A stretch of 18,036 bases of DNA from an uncultured Flavobacteriaceae bacterium (GCA_913031655.1 CAJWFY010000016.1:1-18036), one strand, 5' to 3'. Positions 1-8,033 are shown, counted from the first letter of the stretch. The notes: generated by a model from the letters alone, not told the origin. Made by a program: numbers and translations.

Positions 1-14
1 TGTAAACAAACAAA

Positions 15-42
15 AAAACCCTACCAAATAAGGTAAGGTTTT
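15..42 (-). terminator. Intrinsic terminator of the tRNA-Arg gene
   Basis: Read on the minus strand just downstream of the tRNA, AAAACCTTACC pairs with GGTAGGGTTTT across a six-base loop (TTATTT). This gives an 11-bp stem with one U-G wobble, and the descending arm runs into a U tract (T on the minus strand at 18-12). It begins four bases after the last base of the tRNA, so it fits a monocistronic tRNA transcript. The stem is AT-rich at its base, but the hairpin plus U tract is the clearest terminator in the window. Confidence 0.75.
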
Positions 43-45
43 ATG

Positions 46-119
46 TGATCGCGACACGATTCGAACGTGTGACCGTCTGCTTAGAAGGCAGATGCTCTAT
101 CCAGCTGAGCTACGCGACC
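46..119 (-). tRNA. tRNA-Arg (anticodon UCU)
   Basis: A 74-nt cloverleaf on the minus strand. The acceptor arm GGTCGCG pairs with CGCGATC with one G-U pair. The D arm is GCTC/GAGC with a loop containing GG. The anticodon stem TCTGC/GCAGA encloses loop CTTCTAA, with the anticodon TCT at 85-83. The T arm is ACACG-TTCGAAT-CGTGT and the discriminator base is A at 46. The 3' CCA is not encoded (CAC follows), so it would be added after transcription. It reads AGA and probably AGG by wobble; AGA appears to be the preferred arginine codon in the neighbouring genes. It is flanked by its own promoter-like box upstream and a terminator downstream. Confidence 0.97.
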
Positions 120-132
120 ATTAAATCGAGTG

Positions 133-140
133 CAAATGTA
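133..140 (-). promoter_or_regulatory. -7 box (TACATTTG) for tRNA-Arg
   Basis: The minus strand carries TACATTTG, a full match to the Bacteroidota -7 consensus TAnnTTTG, 13 bases before the first base of the tRNA. Transcription would be expected to begin about 6-7 nt after the box, giving a very short 5' leader. No clear TTG -33 element is seen about 19 bp further upstream, so the assignment rests on the -7 box and its position. Confidence 0.55.
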
Positions 141-173
141 AAAAAATATGTTTAATCACGTATTTTATAATGA

Positions 174-923
174 TCATTTATTTTTAAAAATCATAATTAA
201 CCTATCTGATGAGTTAGGATCATAGTTTTTCAGATTATAATCACCAAAAACCTTAATCAACTCTAAATTAGTTTTTTGAAAATAATCTTTAAAATCTTCT
301 AACGTAAGAGCGTTAACTTTTTCTTTAAATGAATATAAAATGTCATTATCTACAAATGAAATATTTTTTATAACTGTATTGTCTTCTATTTTTCTGCTTA
401 TCTTAAATTCGATTCCTTCTTTATTAATAGTTTCTGTAGGAACTATATTTTTTTTGATATTAATTATATTGAAAAAATCAATTACTCCTAAACCATTTTC
501 TTTTAAATTTTGTTTGATTGAATTTAAAATTTGTAAATCTTTTTCTTTGCTTTCTGAATAGCCAAAACTTGTAAATAAATTAAAAACTGCATCATGTTTT
601 ATGTTTAATGGCTTAGAAATATCATGGATTAAAAATTTTAAATTACTGTTTTCACTCTTTTTAGCTTCATGAATACTGTTTTCTGACAAATCAATACCGG
701 TTACATTATATCCTAGTTTTTCAAGTTGAATAGCATGTCTTCCTTTACCACAAGCTGCATCAAGAATAGTTGAATTTTTTTTAAGATTTAAGTAATTCAC
801 CAACTTTGAAATAAAACTTCTTGCTTCGCTGTAATCTCTGTTATTATAAAGCTTGTGATAAAATGGAGAATTAAACCAATTATTATATTCGTTTTTAGGA
901 TCTATTATAGATATTTCGCTCAT
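174..923 (-). CDS. Class I SAM-dependent methyltransferase
   Basis: A 249-residue protein predicted to transfer a methyl group from S-adenosylmethionine; the acceptor cannot be told from the sequence. Motif I is ILDAACGKGRHA (about residues 53-64) and the acidic SAM-ribose loop is GIDLS (76-80). FTSFGY (117-122) lies in the post-motif region typical of the Methyltransf_25/11 group. The N-terminal WFNSPFYHKLYNNRD is a pattern I associate with a flavobacterial family annotated only as class I SAM-dependent methyltransferase. There is no signal peptide or membrane segment, so it is cytoplasmic. I chose the ATG ending at 923: in-frame ATG (929) and TTG (932) codons lie upstream, but the TTG overlaps a -7 box that would start transcription near 923. 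It is divergent from the rlmL-like gene with 42 bp between them. The fold is certain; the substrate is unknown. Confidence 0.88.
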   Translation of the reverse strand: MSEISIIDPKNEYNNWFNSPFYHKLYNNRDYSEARSFISKLVNYLNLKKNSTILDAACGKGRHAIQLEKLGYNVTGIDLSENSIHEAKKSENSNLKFLIHDISKPLNIKHDAVFNLFTSFGYSESKEKDLQILNSIKQNLKENGLGVIDFFNIINIKKNIVPTETINKEGIEFKISRKIEDNTVIKNISFVDNDILYSFKEKVNALTLEDFKDYFQKTNLELIKVFGDYNLKNYDPNSSDRLIMIFKNK

Positions 924-929
924 AAACAT

Positions 930-937
930 CAAAATTA
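930..937 (-). promoter_or_regulatory. -7 box (TAATTTTG), candidate leaderless promoter
   Basis: The minus strand reads TAATTTTG, matching TAnnTTTG, followed by exactly six bases and then the ATG at 923-921. The expected start point of transcription is at or next to the A of that ATG, so the mRNA would have little or no leader. A TTG lies about 22 bp upstream, slightly longer than the usual -33/-7 spacing. The inference also favours the inner ATG over the two upstream start codons. Confidence 0.45.
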
Positions 938-965
938 GAGTATTTTTAAAAATAATTTACAATAT

Positions 966-2129
966 ATGAGTGATGATTTTAAAATGGTAGCTAAAACCTT
1001 TTATGGTTTTGAATCGATTCTAGCTGATGAGCTTTTGTCTCTTGGCGCTAGAAACATTGAAGAAGGAGTTCGAAATGTTAGTTTTTATGGAGATTTAGGT
1101 TTTTTATATAAAGTTAATTTAGCACTAAGTACATCAGTTAGAGTTCTTAAACCAATTACTTCATTTAAAATAACTGACGAAAAGGATCTTTACAGTAGTA
1201 TTTATAATTTCAATTGGGAAGATTATCTTGATGTTGATGATACTTTTGCTATAGAATCTAATTTGAATACAGATTTTTTTTCACATTCATTATTTGTTTC
1301 TCAAAGAGTCAAAGATGCGCTAGTTGATAGATTTAGAAAGTTATTTAAGAAAAGACCTAATGTGGACAGAGATGATCCTGATTTTAAAATCAATTGTCAT
1401 ATTACAGATGATGTGTGTACTATTTCATTAGATTCTTCTGGTAAACCTCTTAATCAAAGAGGGTATAGGTCTGAAACAAATATTGCTCCAATTAATGAAG
1501 TTTTAGCTGCGGGAATTGTAAAACTTAGTGGTTGGGATTGTGAGTCAGATTTTTTAGATCCAATGTGTGGAAGTGGAACTTTATTAATTGAAGCAGCTAT
1601 GTATGCGAAAAATTACCCTGTTAATGTTAACAGAAAACATTTTTCATTTCAAAACTGGAAAGATTGGGATTCAGATTTATTTGAGTTAATTAAAGCTTCA
1701 ACTTTAAAAAAAGTAAAACCATTTAATTATAAAATTACTGGATACGATAAAGCACCTTCTGCTATTTTAAAATGTAATCAAAATATCATAAATGCTGGAT
1801 TTACTGATATTATTGAAGTTAGTCAAGATAATTTTTTTACTACTACAAAAAACAACGAGAACTTTTTGCAGATAGTGTTTAATCCTCCTTATGGGGAAAG
1901 ATTGCAGATTGATATTGAATCTTTTTACAAACAAATTGGAGACACTTTAAAGAGTAATTATACTAATTCAAATGCTTGGTTTATAACTTCTAGTTTAGAG
2001 GCTTTAAAATATGTCGGACTGAGACCTTCAAGGAAAATCAAACTTTTTAATGGAAAATTAGAAAGTAGGTTAGCTAAGTATGAAATTTATAGTGGAACAA
2101 AAAAAATTCATAAGCTAACAAAAAAGTAA
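966..2129 (+). CDS. rlmL: THUMP-domain RNA methyltransferase, RlmL type (23S rRNA m2G2445)
   Basis: A 387-residue protein of the family that makes N2-methylguanosine, normally at G2445 of 23S rRNA. It matches only the RlmL half of the E. coli RlmKL fusion and is close to the stand-alone (YpsC-like) length. A ferredoxin-like/THUMP region spans about residues 1-155. It is followed by the linker NQRGYR (163-168), SAM motif I DPMCGSGTLLIEAA (198-211) and the catalytic NPPYGERL (306-313) of the N-methyltransferases. ATG 966 gives the expected start with the family-typical KTFYGFE soon after (10-16). It is divergent from the upstream methyltransferase and convergent with the DUF6048-type gene, 31 bp beyond its stop. 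The family is secure; the exact target guanosine is inferred from relatives, since the RlmK half is absent. Confidence 0.9.
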   Translation: MSDDFKMVAKTFYGFESILADELLSLGARNIEEGVRNVSFYGDLGFLYKVNLALSTSVRVLKPITSFKITDEKDLYSSIYNFNWEDYLDVDDTFAIESNLNTDFFSHSLFVSQRVKDALVDRFRKLFKKRPNVDRDDPDFKINCHITDDVCTISLDSSGKPLNQRGYRSETNIAPINEVLAAGIVKLSGWDCESDFLDPMCGSGTLLIEAAMYAKNYPVNVNRKHFSFQNWKDWDSDLFELIKASTLKKVKPFNYKITGYDKAPSAILKCNQNIINAGFTDIIEVSQDNFFTTTKNNENFLQIVFNPPYGERLQIDIESFYKQIGDTLKSNYTNSNAWFITSSLEALKYVGLRPSRKIKLFNGKLESRLAKYEIYSGTKKIHKLTKK

Positions 2130-2160
2130 TCCAAGTTTTTTTTGAGACTTAATAATATTA

Positions 2161-2859
2161 TTATTTTTTATTTTTTTTAAAAATAGGAATGTGATAAAAA
2201 ACAGAGTAACTAATACCTACTCCAAAGTTGTTGTTTTCCAAAACCTTATTGAATCCAGGAATGTAAAGGTTGCTAAAATTTTCAGGCATATCTTGGTTTA
2301 ATAACCTGTTTACTCTTAAACTTAATCCCATGTAAAGGTTGTTTACAATTTGAGCATTAAAACCAAAAACAAACTCAAACCAACTTGCATTTAAATTTTT
2401 ATAATCTGAAATGTTATTTACAAGATTTTGATTCCAGTATTGATCTAATTGATAAATAGTATAAGAGTTTAATTTATGATTGAACTTACCCATTCCGTAC
2501 CTAAAGCCTACATATATTTCATTTTCAAGGCCTTTCATATTATTATAAACATTATAATTAAATCCTAATTTTAGAAAAGTGCCGTTTGTACTGAAATCTA
2601 AAACTTCGTTTTCAATTTTTTTATTTTCATTTCCAAATTCTGTAGCTAAGAAAAGTCTTTCTAGAATCTTATAATCAGCAGTTATTACAAGGCCTTTGTA
2701 TTCAGACTCAGTTAGCATTCTTAATTGCTTACTTAAGTCAATTCCAATTTTAATCCCATAAGTTGTTTTTAAAGGAATACTATCAGTCAAAATTTCATCT
2801 TGAGAAAATACTGATAAACTATTAGTCAATAATAATATGCTAATGAAATATTTTAACAT
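2161..2859 (-). CDS. DUF6048-type outer-membrane beta-barrel protein
   Basis: A 232-residue exported protein. The N-terminus is a signal peptide (basic MLK, hydrophobic YFISILLLTNSLSVFS, probable cleavage before QDE). The rest is rich in alternating amphipathic strands such as YKGLVITADYKI, LFLATEFG, FLKLGFNYNVY, EIYVGFRYGMG, WFEFVFGFNAQI and LYMGLSLRVNR, ending in FGVGISYSVFYHIPI. This is the pattern of a small eight- to ten-stranded outer-membrane barrel. Order and neighbours match the family I know as DUF6048, which follows a DUF6452 lipoprotein and rlmD in flavobacteria. Its start overlaps the end of the upstream lipoprotein gene by 20 bp (2840-2859), so the two are probably translated in a coupled way and may act together. 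No enzymatic motif is visible and the function is unknown. Confidence 0.8.
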   Translation of the reverse strand: MLKYFISILLLTNSLSVFSQDEILTDSIPLKTTYGIKIGIDLSKQLRMLTESEYKGLVITADYKILERLFLATEFGNENKKIENEVLDFSTNGTFLKLGFNYNVYNNMKGLENEIYVGFRYGMGKFNHKLNSYTIYQLDQYWNQNLVNNISDYKNLNASWFEFVFGFNAQIVNNLYMGLSLRVNRLLNQDMPENFSNLYIPGFNKVLENNNFGVGISYSVFYHIPIFKKNKK

Positions 2860-3322
2860 GTATAGATTTTTCTTCTTTTATTTCTGAATTTATTATTTCT
2901 GTTCTAACTATCCAATTCAAATTATCATTTTCTATAACGATTCGATCAAGATCGTAATTTGAAACATAACCACATGCTCTACTAACATATATGTGATTGT
3001 GTTGGTAATTAATTATAATGTTATCACTATTCCCAGAATTATCAACATTTTCATCAAAATCTTTTGTTAGAGAATAGTTGGTGATTTTATCTAAATTTTT
3101 TAATGGAACTGAAGTAGAGTCAGTTGTCTGAAAAAAATAAATATTATTGTTGTTATAACCTTGAATTTTAAGATTAGTAACTTCTTTCTTTAACCCAGTT
3201 GATTGGTCGAAAAATCCAATAATAAGTTTTGGAGTATCAGCCAAGGATGTCAAACAAATATCATCTGGCTCACATGAGAAGATAAAACAACTTAATATTA
3301 ATATTATTATATTTTTTTTCAA
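2840..3322 (-). CDS. DUF6452-type lipoprotein
   Basis: A 160-residue protein with a lipoprotein signal: MKKN, a hydrophobic stretch, then the lipobox IFSC with the lipidated cysteine at 17. The mature start CEPDDIC, the run PKLIIGFFDQ (31-40) and the later RACGY segment match the pattern I recognise as DUF6452. It is predicted to be anchored by lipid to the inner leaflet of the outer membrane or to the inner membrane. The start is TTG (3322-3320): upstream of it the frame closes at a TAA (3340-3338), and no in-frame ATG precedes the signal sequence. AAGGA about 12 nt upstream could help initiation. It begins 8 bp after the rlmD stop and overlaps the barrel gene by 20 bp. Function unknown. Confidence 0.82.
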   Translation of the reverse strand: MKKNIIILILSCFIFSCEPDDICLTSLADTPKLIIGFFDQSTGLKKEVTNLKIQGYNNNNIYFFQTTDSTSVPLKNLDKITNYSLTKDFDENVDNSGNSDNIIINYQHNHIYVSRACGYVSNYDLDRIVIENDNLNWIVRTEIINSEIKEEKSIHVKIFH

Positions 3323-3330
3323 TTTAATAG

Positions 3331-4731
3331 TTAATCCTTAAGCTTTAAAAGTACAATATTTTCTACATGATCTGTATGTGGGAACATATCTACTGGTTGT
3401 GTTTTGTGAATGTCATATTTAACTTTTAATAATTCTAAATCTCTGCACTGAGTAGAAGGATTACAGCTTACGTATACAATAGTCTTAGTGTCTAGGTTTA
3501 AAATCTCTTTAATTACATCTTTATGCATACCATCTCTTGGGGGATCTGTTATTATTACATCTGGATTCCCATGTTTTGAAATAAATTCAGATGTAAATAT
3601 TTTTTTCATATCTCCAGCCTCAAACTCTACATTATTTATGTTGTTATAAACAGCACTTTCCCGAGCAGAAATAACAGCTTCGCCGATACTTTCTATTCCA
3701 ATAACTTTACTAGCTTCCTTTGCTAAGAATTGTGTTATTGTTCCTAAACCTGAATATAAATCATAAACTATTTCATTTCCCTTTAGATTGGCTAAATCTT
3801 TAACAACTTGATAAAGCTTAATTGTTTGATTTGTATTTGTTTGAAAAAATGATTTAGGAAAAATTTTAAATTTCAATTCTCCTATCATTTCTTCAATATA
3901 TTCTTCGCCGTGAAATAAATTAATTTTTTGATCATAAATAGAATCATTTCCTTTATTATTTATGATGTATTGAATAGAACTTAATTGTTTGAATTTGTTT
4001 TTTAAATGATTTAAAATTAATTCAATACTATTTATGTCGTTTTCAAAAAACTGAATAATAACCATAAACTGATCTAAACTAGTGTTACGAATCATTATCC
4101 CTCTAAGAAGTCCTTTTTTAGATCTAGAGTTATGAAATGAAATATTATTTTTAATTGCAAAATCTTTTACAGATAACCTGATTTGATTAGATGGATCAGG
4201 TTGAAGGTGGCATTTGTTTATGTCTACAACTTTATCCCACATTCCTGAAATATGAAAACCAACTCCTCTTCTTTCTAAATCAGTTCCAGAATTAGATATT
4301 TCTTCATTGGTTAACCATCTGTTATCGGTGAAAGAAAACTCTAATTTATTTCTATAAAAATATTGATTTTCACATTTAATAATTGGTTCTATCTTACAAT
4401 TATCAAATACGTGTTGAACAGCATATTTAATTTTCCTTTCTTTTAAATTTGTTTGCGCATCATAAAGAACATCTTGCCATTTACAACCACCGCATGTTCC
4501 GAAATGTTCACACTCTGCTTTAGTTCTTAAGTCAGATTTTGAATGATACTTAGTGATATTCCCTAAATAATAATTTTTTTTCTTTCTGTAAGTTTCAATA
4601 TCTACTACATCTCCAGGAACACCTTTTTTAACCATTAATACTATTCCATCATCAGACTTTGCAATAGATAAACCTTTTGATCCAATATCAATAATTTCAA
4701 CAGAACTAAATTTTTTATTTTTTTTAGACAT
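3331..4731 (-). CDS. rlmD: 23S rRNA (uracil-1939-C5)-methyltransferase RlmD
   Basis: A 466-residue TrmA/RumA-family enzyme that makes 5-methyluridine, canonically at U1939 of 23S rRNA. An N-terminal TRAM domain (about 8-62) is followed by four cysteines that would bind a [4Fe-4S] cluster: C74, C80 and C83 in CEHFGTCGGC, plus C174 in KCHLQ. Then come SFFQTN (294-299), SAM motif I YDLYSGLGTITQF (323-335), ITDPPRDG (394-401) and the nucleophile C423 in VYVSCNPSTQCRDL; the C-terminal DHVENIVLL is also family-typical. All key residues are present. ATG 4731 opens the operon with the lipoprotein and barrel genes. A near-consensus -7 box (TAACTTAG) lies four bases before the ATG. The target could be another uridine such as U747 (RlmC), but cluster spacing and length favour RlmD. 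Confidence 0.93.
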   Translation of the reverse strand: MSKKNKKFSSVEIIDIGSKGLSIAKSDDGIVLMVKKGVPGDVVDIETYRKKKNYYLGNITKYHSKSDLRTKAECEHFGTCGGCKWQDVLYDAQTNLKERKIKYAVQHVFDNCKIEPIIKCENQYFYRNKLEFSFTDNRWLTNEEISNSGTDLERRGVGFHISGMWDKVVDINKCHLQPDPSNQIRLSVKDFAIKNNISFHNSRSKKGLLRGIMIRNTSLDQFMVIIQFFENDINSIELILNHLKNKFKQLSSIQYIINNKGNDSIYDQKINLFHGEEYIEEMIGELKFKIFPKSFFQTNTNQTIKLYQVVKDLANLKGNEIVYDLYSGLGTITQFLAKEASKVIGIESIGEAVISARESAVYNNINNVEFEAGDMKKIFTSEFISKHGNPDVIITDPPRDGMHKDVIKEILNLDTKTIVYVSCNPSTQCRDLELLKVKYDIHKTQPVDMFPHTDHVENIVLLKLKD

Positions 4732-4785
4732 GGCGCTAAGTTAAAATGAAAATATCAATATTATTAATTATATTTATGTAATTCC

Positions 4786-4793
4786 TAAATTTA
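4786..4793 (+). promoter_or_regulatory. Near-consensus -7 box (TAAATTTA) before the beta-propeller gene
   Basis: TAAATTTA matches TAnnTTTG except for the last base and is followed by exactly six bases before ATG 4800. This is the same spacing seen for the perfect boxes before the genes starting at 923 and 11200 on the minus strand. The region is very AT-rich, so a chance match is quite possible. Confidence 0.25.
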
Positions 4794-4799
4794 TTTATC

Positions 4800-7700
4800 A
4801 TGTCATTTATAAAAAAGTTAACATATTTACTTGCCTTATTAATTTTCATCCCTTCTGTTTATTCTCAAAAGAAGAAAAATAAAAATTCTGACGAAAGTTC
4901 TTTGTATTCTGGTCTTAAGTTCAGAAATATAGGTCCAGCTTTTATGTCTGGAAGAATAGCTGACATAGCGATTAATCCATCTAATGAAAATGAATGGTAT
5001 GTAGCTGTTGGTTCGGGTGGAGTTTGGAAAACATCAAACTCTGGAAGTAGTTGGTCTTCATTGACTGATAATGAATCTTTTTTTTCAACAGGTTCTATAA
5101 CTATCGATCCTAACAATAACAGTGTTATATGGTTAGGTACTGGGGAAAATGTTGGGGGAAGACATGTTGGTATAGGGAAAGGAGTTTACGTTTCTTACAA
5201 TGGAGGAAAAAAATGGGTAAACAAGGGTTTAAATAAATCAGAACACATTTCAAAAATCATAGTCGATAAAGACAATTCTAACACAGTTTTTGTTGCTGCT
5301 CAAGGTCCACTTTGGTCTTCAGGAGGTGAAAGAGGTTTGTTTAAAACAACTAATTCAGGAGATACCTGGAGAAACGTGTTGAGTGTAAATGAATGGACAG
5401 GAGTAACAGATTTAGTAGTAGATCCAAGAAATAAAATGGTAATGTATGCTGCTACTTGGCAAAGACATAGAAGTGTAGCGGCTTATATAGGAGGAGGGCC
5501 AGGTACTGATTTGTATAAAAGTACTGATGGTGGAGAAACATGGAATAAACTTTCAGTAGGTCTTCCTACTGGTAATATGGGTAAAATTGGTTTAGCGATT
5601 TCTTCAATAAATCCGGATGTTTTATATGCTGCAATTGAACTTGACAGGAAAAAAGGTGCTATTTATAGATCTTCAGATAGAGGAGAGAGTTGGAGTAAAA
5701 TGTCTGATACAGTTTCTGGTGGAACAGGACCTCACTATTATCAAGAGCTTGTGGCATCTCCTCATTATTTTGATAAAATTTATTTAATGGATGTCAGGGT
5801 ACAGGTTTCAGACGACGGTGGTAAGACTTTTTATACAATGAATGAAAGAAGTAAACATTCAGATAATCACTCTATGACATTCAAGAAAAATGATCCTAAT
5901 TATGTTTTAGTAGGTTCAGATGGAGGTATTTATGAATCTTTTGATAACACTAAAAGCTGGAAGTTTATTGATAATTTGCCAATTACTCAGTTTTATAAAT
6001 TGGCATTAGATGATTCGAAACCCTTTTATAATATTTACGGAGGAACTCAGGATAATAATTCTCAAGGAGGTCCTAGTCGTACTTTTAGATCTAATGGGAT
6101 AGTTAACAGTGATTGGTTTGTTCTACTTGGAGGAGATGGGCATCAGCCAGCTACTGAGCCTGGAAATCCAAACATTGTATATGCTCAGTCTCAACAAGGT
6201 AACCTTCATAGAGTTGATAGAACAACTGGAGAAGCAGTTTTTATCAAACCTCATTCTGGAATTGATGAGCCATATGAAAGATTTAATTGGGATTCACCAA
6301 TTCTTGTAAGTAATCATGATTCTAAGAGATTATATTTCGGTTCTCAAAGAGTTTGGAGATCTGATGATAGGGGAGATAGTTGGACTCCAATTTCTGAAGA
6401 TTTAACTAAAAATGAAGAGAGAATGTCATTACCAATTATGGGTAGACAACAGAGTTGGGATGCAGCTTGGGACGTGTATGCCATGTCTACTTACAATACA
6501 ATTACATCACTAAGTGAGTCTCCGTTAAATGAAAATTTCATCTATGTTGGTACTGATGACGGATTAATTCATTCAACAAAAAATAACGGAAAGGAGTGGT
6601 ATTCTATAGCAGTTGATAAATTACCAGAAGTTCCTAAAACTTCATTTGTTAATGATATTAAAGCTGATTTACATAACGAAAATGTCGTTTATGTGGCATT
6701 AGACAATCATAAGTTTGGAGATTACAGTCCTTATCTATATAAAAGTATAAATGGTGGGAAAACATGGAAGTCAATAACTCAGGGTATTCCAAAAGAAACT
6801 ATGGTTTGGAGAATTGTTCAAGATCATATAGATCCTAACCTCCTTTTTGCAGCTACAGAATATGGTTTGTATTTTTCTAATAATCAGGGTGAAAAATGGA
6901 TGAAGTTTTCCAATGGATTACCAACAATATCTATAAGAGATCTTGCTATTCAAAAAAGAGAAAATGATTTAGTATTAGCAACTTTCGGAAGAGGTTTTTA
7001 TGTTTTAGACGATTATAGTCCACTTAGAAAACTTAATAAAGCCAACAGCAAAGAAACTATACTTTTTGATGTTAAAGATGCAATTCAATATAATCCAATT
7101 CGAGCGGGAACCTCAAGTCAGGGCAGTTCATATTATTCGGCTAAAAACCCACCGTATGGGGCTATTATTTCTTATTTTATTCCAGAATCAACTAAGACTT
7201 CTAAGGGAAAAAGGATGAAAGCGGAGAAGGAGCTTAATAAATTAAAAAAAGATATTCCTTTTCCAGGATGGGATGAACTAGATAAAGAAAATTCTGAAAA
7301 GAAATCAAATATTATTATTGAAGTTAAAGATTCAAATGGAGAAATTGTTACTAGAATTAATGGATCTTCAAAAAAGGGAATCAATAGAATTGCTTGGAAT
7401 TTAACTAAACCTATAGTTTCTACAATTAATTCTAGAGGAAGAGGGAATAGGGGTTCAATTCCTGTTAAAGCTGGCTTATATTCTGCTCAAATATTTGAAA
7501 ATGATAAAGGGAATCTTTCTAATTTATCTGAAATAAAAAACTTCAATGTTAATGTAATTAGGGAAAATATTCTTATTAATCCTTTAGAATCTAAACTAGA
7601 AACTTATACAAATGATTTAACTGATTTCAGAGCTAAACTAGAATTACAGATGAATGAGTTTAGAAAATCAAAACAAAAATTGTCTTCTTTTAAAATTGCT

Positions 7701-8033
7701 ATTAAACTAATTAGTTCTGATAATTCAACTCTAATAAAAGACTTAAATAATCTTTATAAGGATATGATTAGTATTGATTATATTTTTTCTGGTAATGCGT
7801 CTAAAAAGGAAATAGGAGAAAAAGATTACCCTACAATAATGGATAGATTATCAGTGGCTCAAAGAGGTTTTTATGGTAATTCTTATGGCCCAACCAAGCT
7901 TCATATGGACAGTTTTGAAATAGCTAAAAACATGTGGAATAAGTTAAAGGTTGAAATACAAGAATTTAATAGCTCAACTTTAGCTTTTGAAAACAAACTA
8001 AATCAACTTGGCGCACCAAGTATTATTGATTAG
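4800..8033 (+). CDS. Secreted Asp-box/VPS10-like beta-propeller protein ('glycosyl hydrolase' family)
   Basis: A 1077-residue exported protein with a signal peptide ending near VYSQ (residues 20-23). Residues about 40-740 hold many Asp-box (S-x-D-x-G-x-x-W) copies: SNSGSSW (79-85), SYNGGKKW, TTNSGDTW (183-190), STDGGETW (241-248), SSDRGESW (291-298), SDDGGKTF, SDDRGDSW (521-528), STKNNGKEW, SINGGKTW (649-656) and SNNQGEKW. These mark blades of one or two sortilin/VPS10-like propellers. The conserved opening FRNIGPAFMSGRI (41-53) is typical of the Bacteroidota proteins loosely called VPS10-domain or glycosyl hydrolase. The last 300 residues contain a beta-sandwich-like segment (IVTRINGSSKKGINRIAWNL) and then a helical region. 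No type IX secretion C-terminal domain is obvious, and no sialidase or other catalytic set is visible, so the hydrolase label should not be taken literally. Monocistronic. Confidence 0.85.
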   Translation: MSFIKKLTYLLALLIFIPSVYSQKKKNKNSDESSLYSGLKFRNIGPAFMSGRIADIAINPSNENEWYVAVGSGGVWKTSNSGSSWSSLTDNESFFSTGSITIDPNNNSVIWLGTGENVGGRHVGIGKGVYVSYNGGKKWVNKGLNKSEHISKIIVDKDNSNTVFVAAQGPLWSSGGERGLFKTTNSGDTWRNVLSVNEWTGVTDLVVDPRNKMVMYAATWQRHRSVAAYIGGGPGTDLYKSTDGGETWNKLSVGLPTGNMGKIGLAISSINPDVLYAAIELDRKKGAIYRSSDRGESWSKMSDTVSGGTGPHYYQELVASPHYFDKIYLMDVRVQVSDDGGKTFYTMNERSKHSDNHSMTFKKNDPNYVLVGSDGGIYESFDNTKSWKFIDNLPITQFYKLALDDSKPFYNIYGGTQDNNSQGGPSRTFRSNGIVNSDWFVLLGGDGHQPATEPGNPNIVYAQSQQGNLHRVDRTTGEAVFIKPHSGIDEPYERFNWDSPILVSNHDSKRLYFGSQRVWRSDDRGDSWTPISEDLTKNEERMSLPIMGRQQSWDAAWDVYAMSTYNTITSLSESPLNENFIYVGTDDGLIHSTKNNGKEWYSIAVDKLPEVPKTSFVNDIKADLHNENVVYVALDNHKFGDYSPYLYKSINGGKTWKSITQGIPKETMVWRIVQDHIDPNLLFAATEYGLYFSNNQGEKWMKFSNGLPTISIRDLAIQKRENDLVLATFGRGFYVLDDYSPLRKLNKANSKETILFDVKDAIQYNPIRAGTSSQGSSYYSAKNPPYGAIISYFIPESTKTSKGKRMKAEKELNKLKKDIPFPGWDELDKENSEKKSNIIIEVKDSNGEIVTRINGSSKKGINRIAWNLTKPIVSTINSRGRGNRGSIPVKAGLYSAQIFENDKGNLSNLSEIKNFNVNVIRENILINPLESKLETYTNDLTDFRAKLELQMNEFRKSKQKLSSFKIAIKLISSDNSTLIKDLNNLYKDMISIDYIFSGNASKKEIGEKDYPTIMDRLSVAQRGFYGNSYGPTKLHMDSFEIAKNMWNKLKVEIQEFNSSTLAFENKLNQLGAPSIID

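Noticed and set aside
924..932. Upstream in-frame TTG (932) and ATG (929) as the start of the methyltransferase gene.
   Set aside because: The TTG lies within the -7 box, and the predicted transcription start would be downstream of both. The inner ATG gives the family-like N-terminus.
2130..2164. Possible terminator between the convergent rlmL and DUF6048-type genes: a 12-bp palindrome AATAATATTATT followed by a T-rich run, and a four-base AAGT/ACTT stem around a T run.
   Set aside because: The palindrome has no loop and is entirely A/T, and the other stem is only four base pairs. In such AT-rich sequence this is not distinguishable from background.
4865..5116. Open frame of 83 codons antisense to the beta-propeller gene.
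   Set aside because: It lies wholly inside a well-supported gene and its composition mirrors that gene. The same applies to the other short antisense or out-of-frame open frames in this region and in mutL.
4800..7000. Repeated S-x-D-x-G-x-x-W segments considered as a DNA repeat array.
   Set aside because: The repeats are protein motifs with diverged codons and irregular spacing, as expected for propeller blades. There is no tandem DNA repeat or CRISPR-like spacing.
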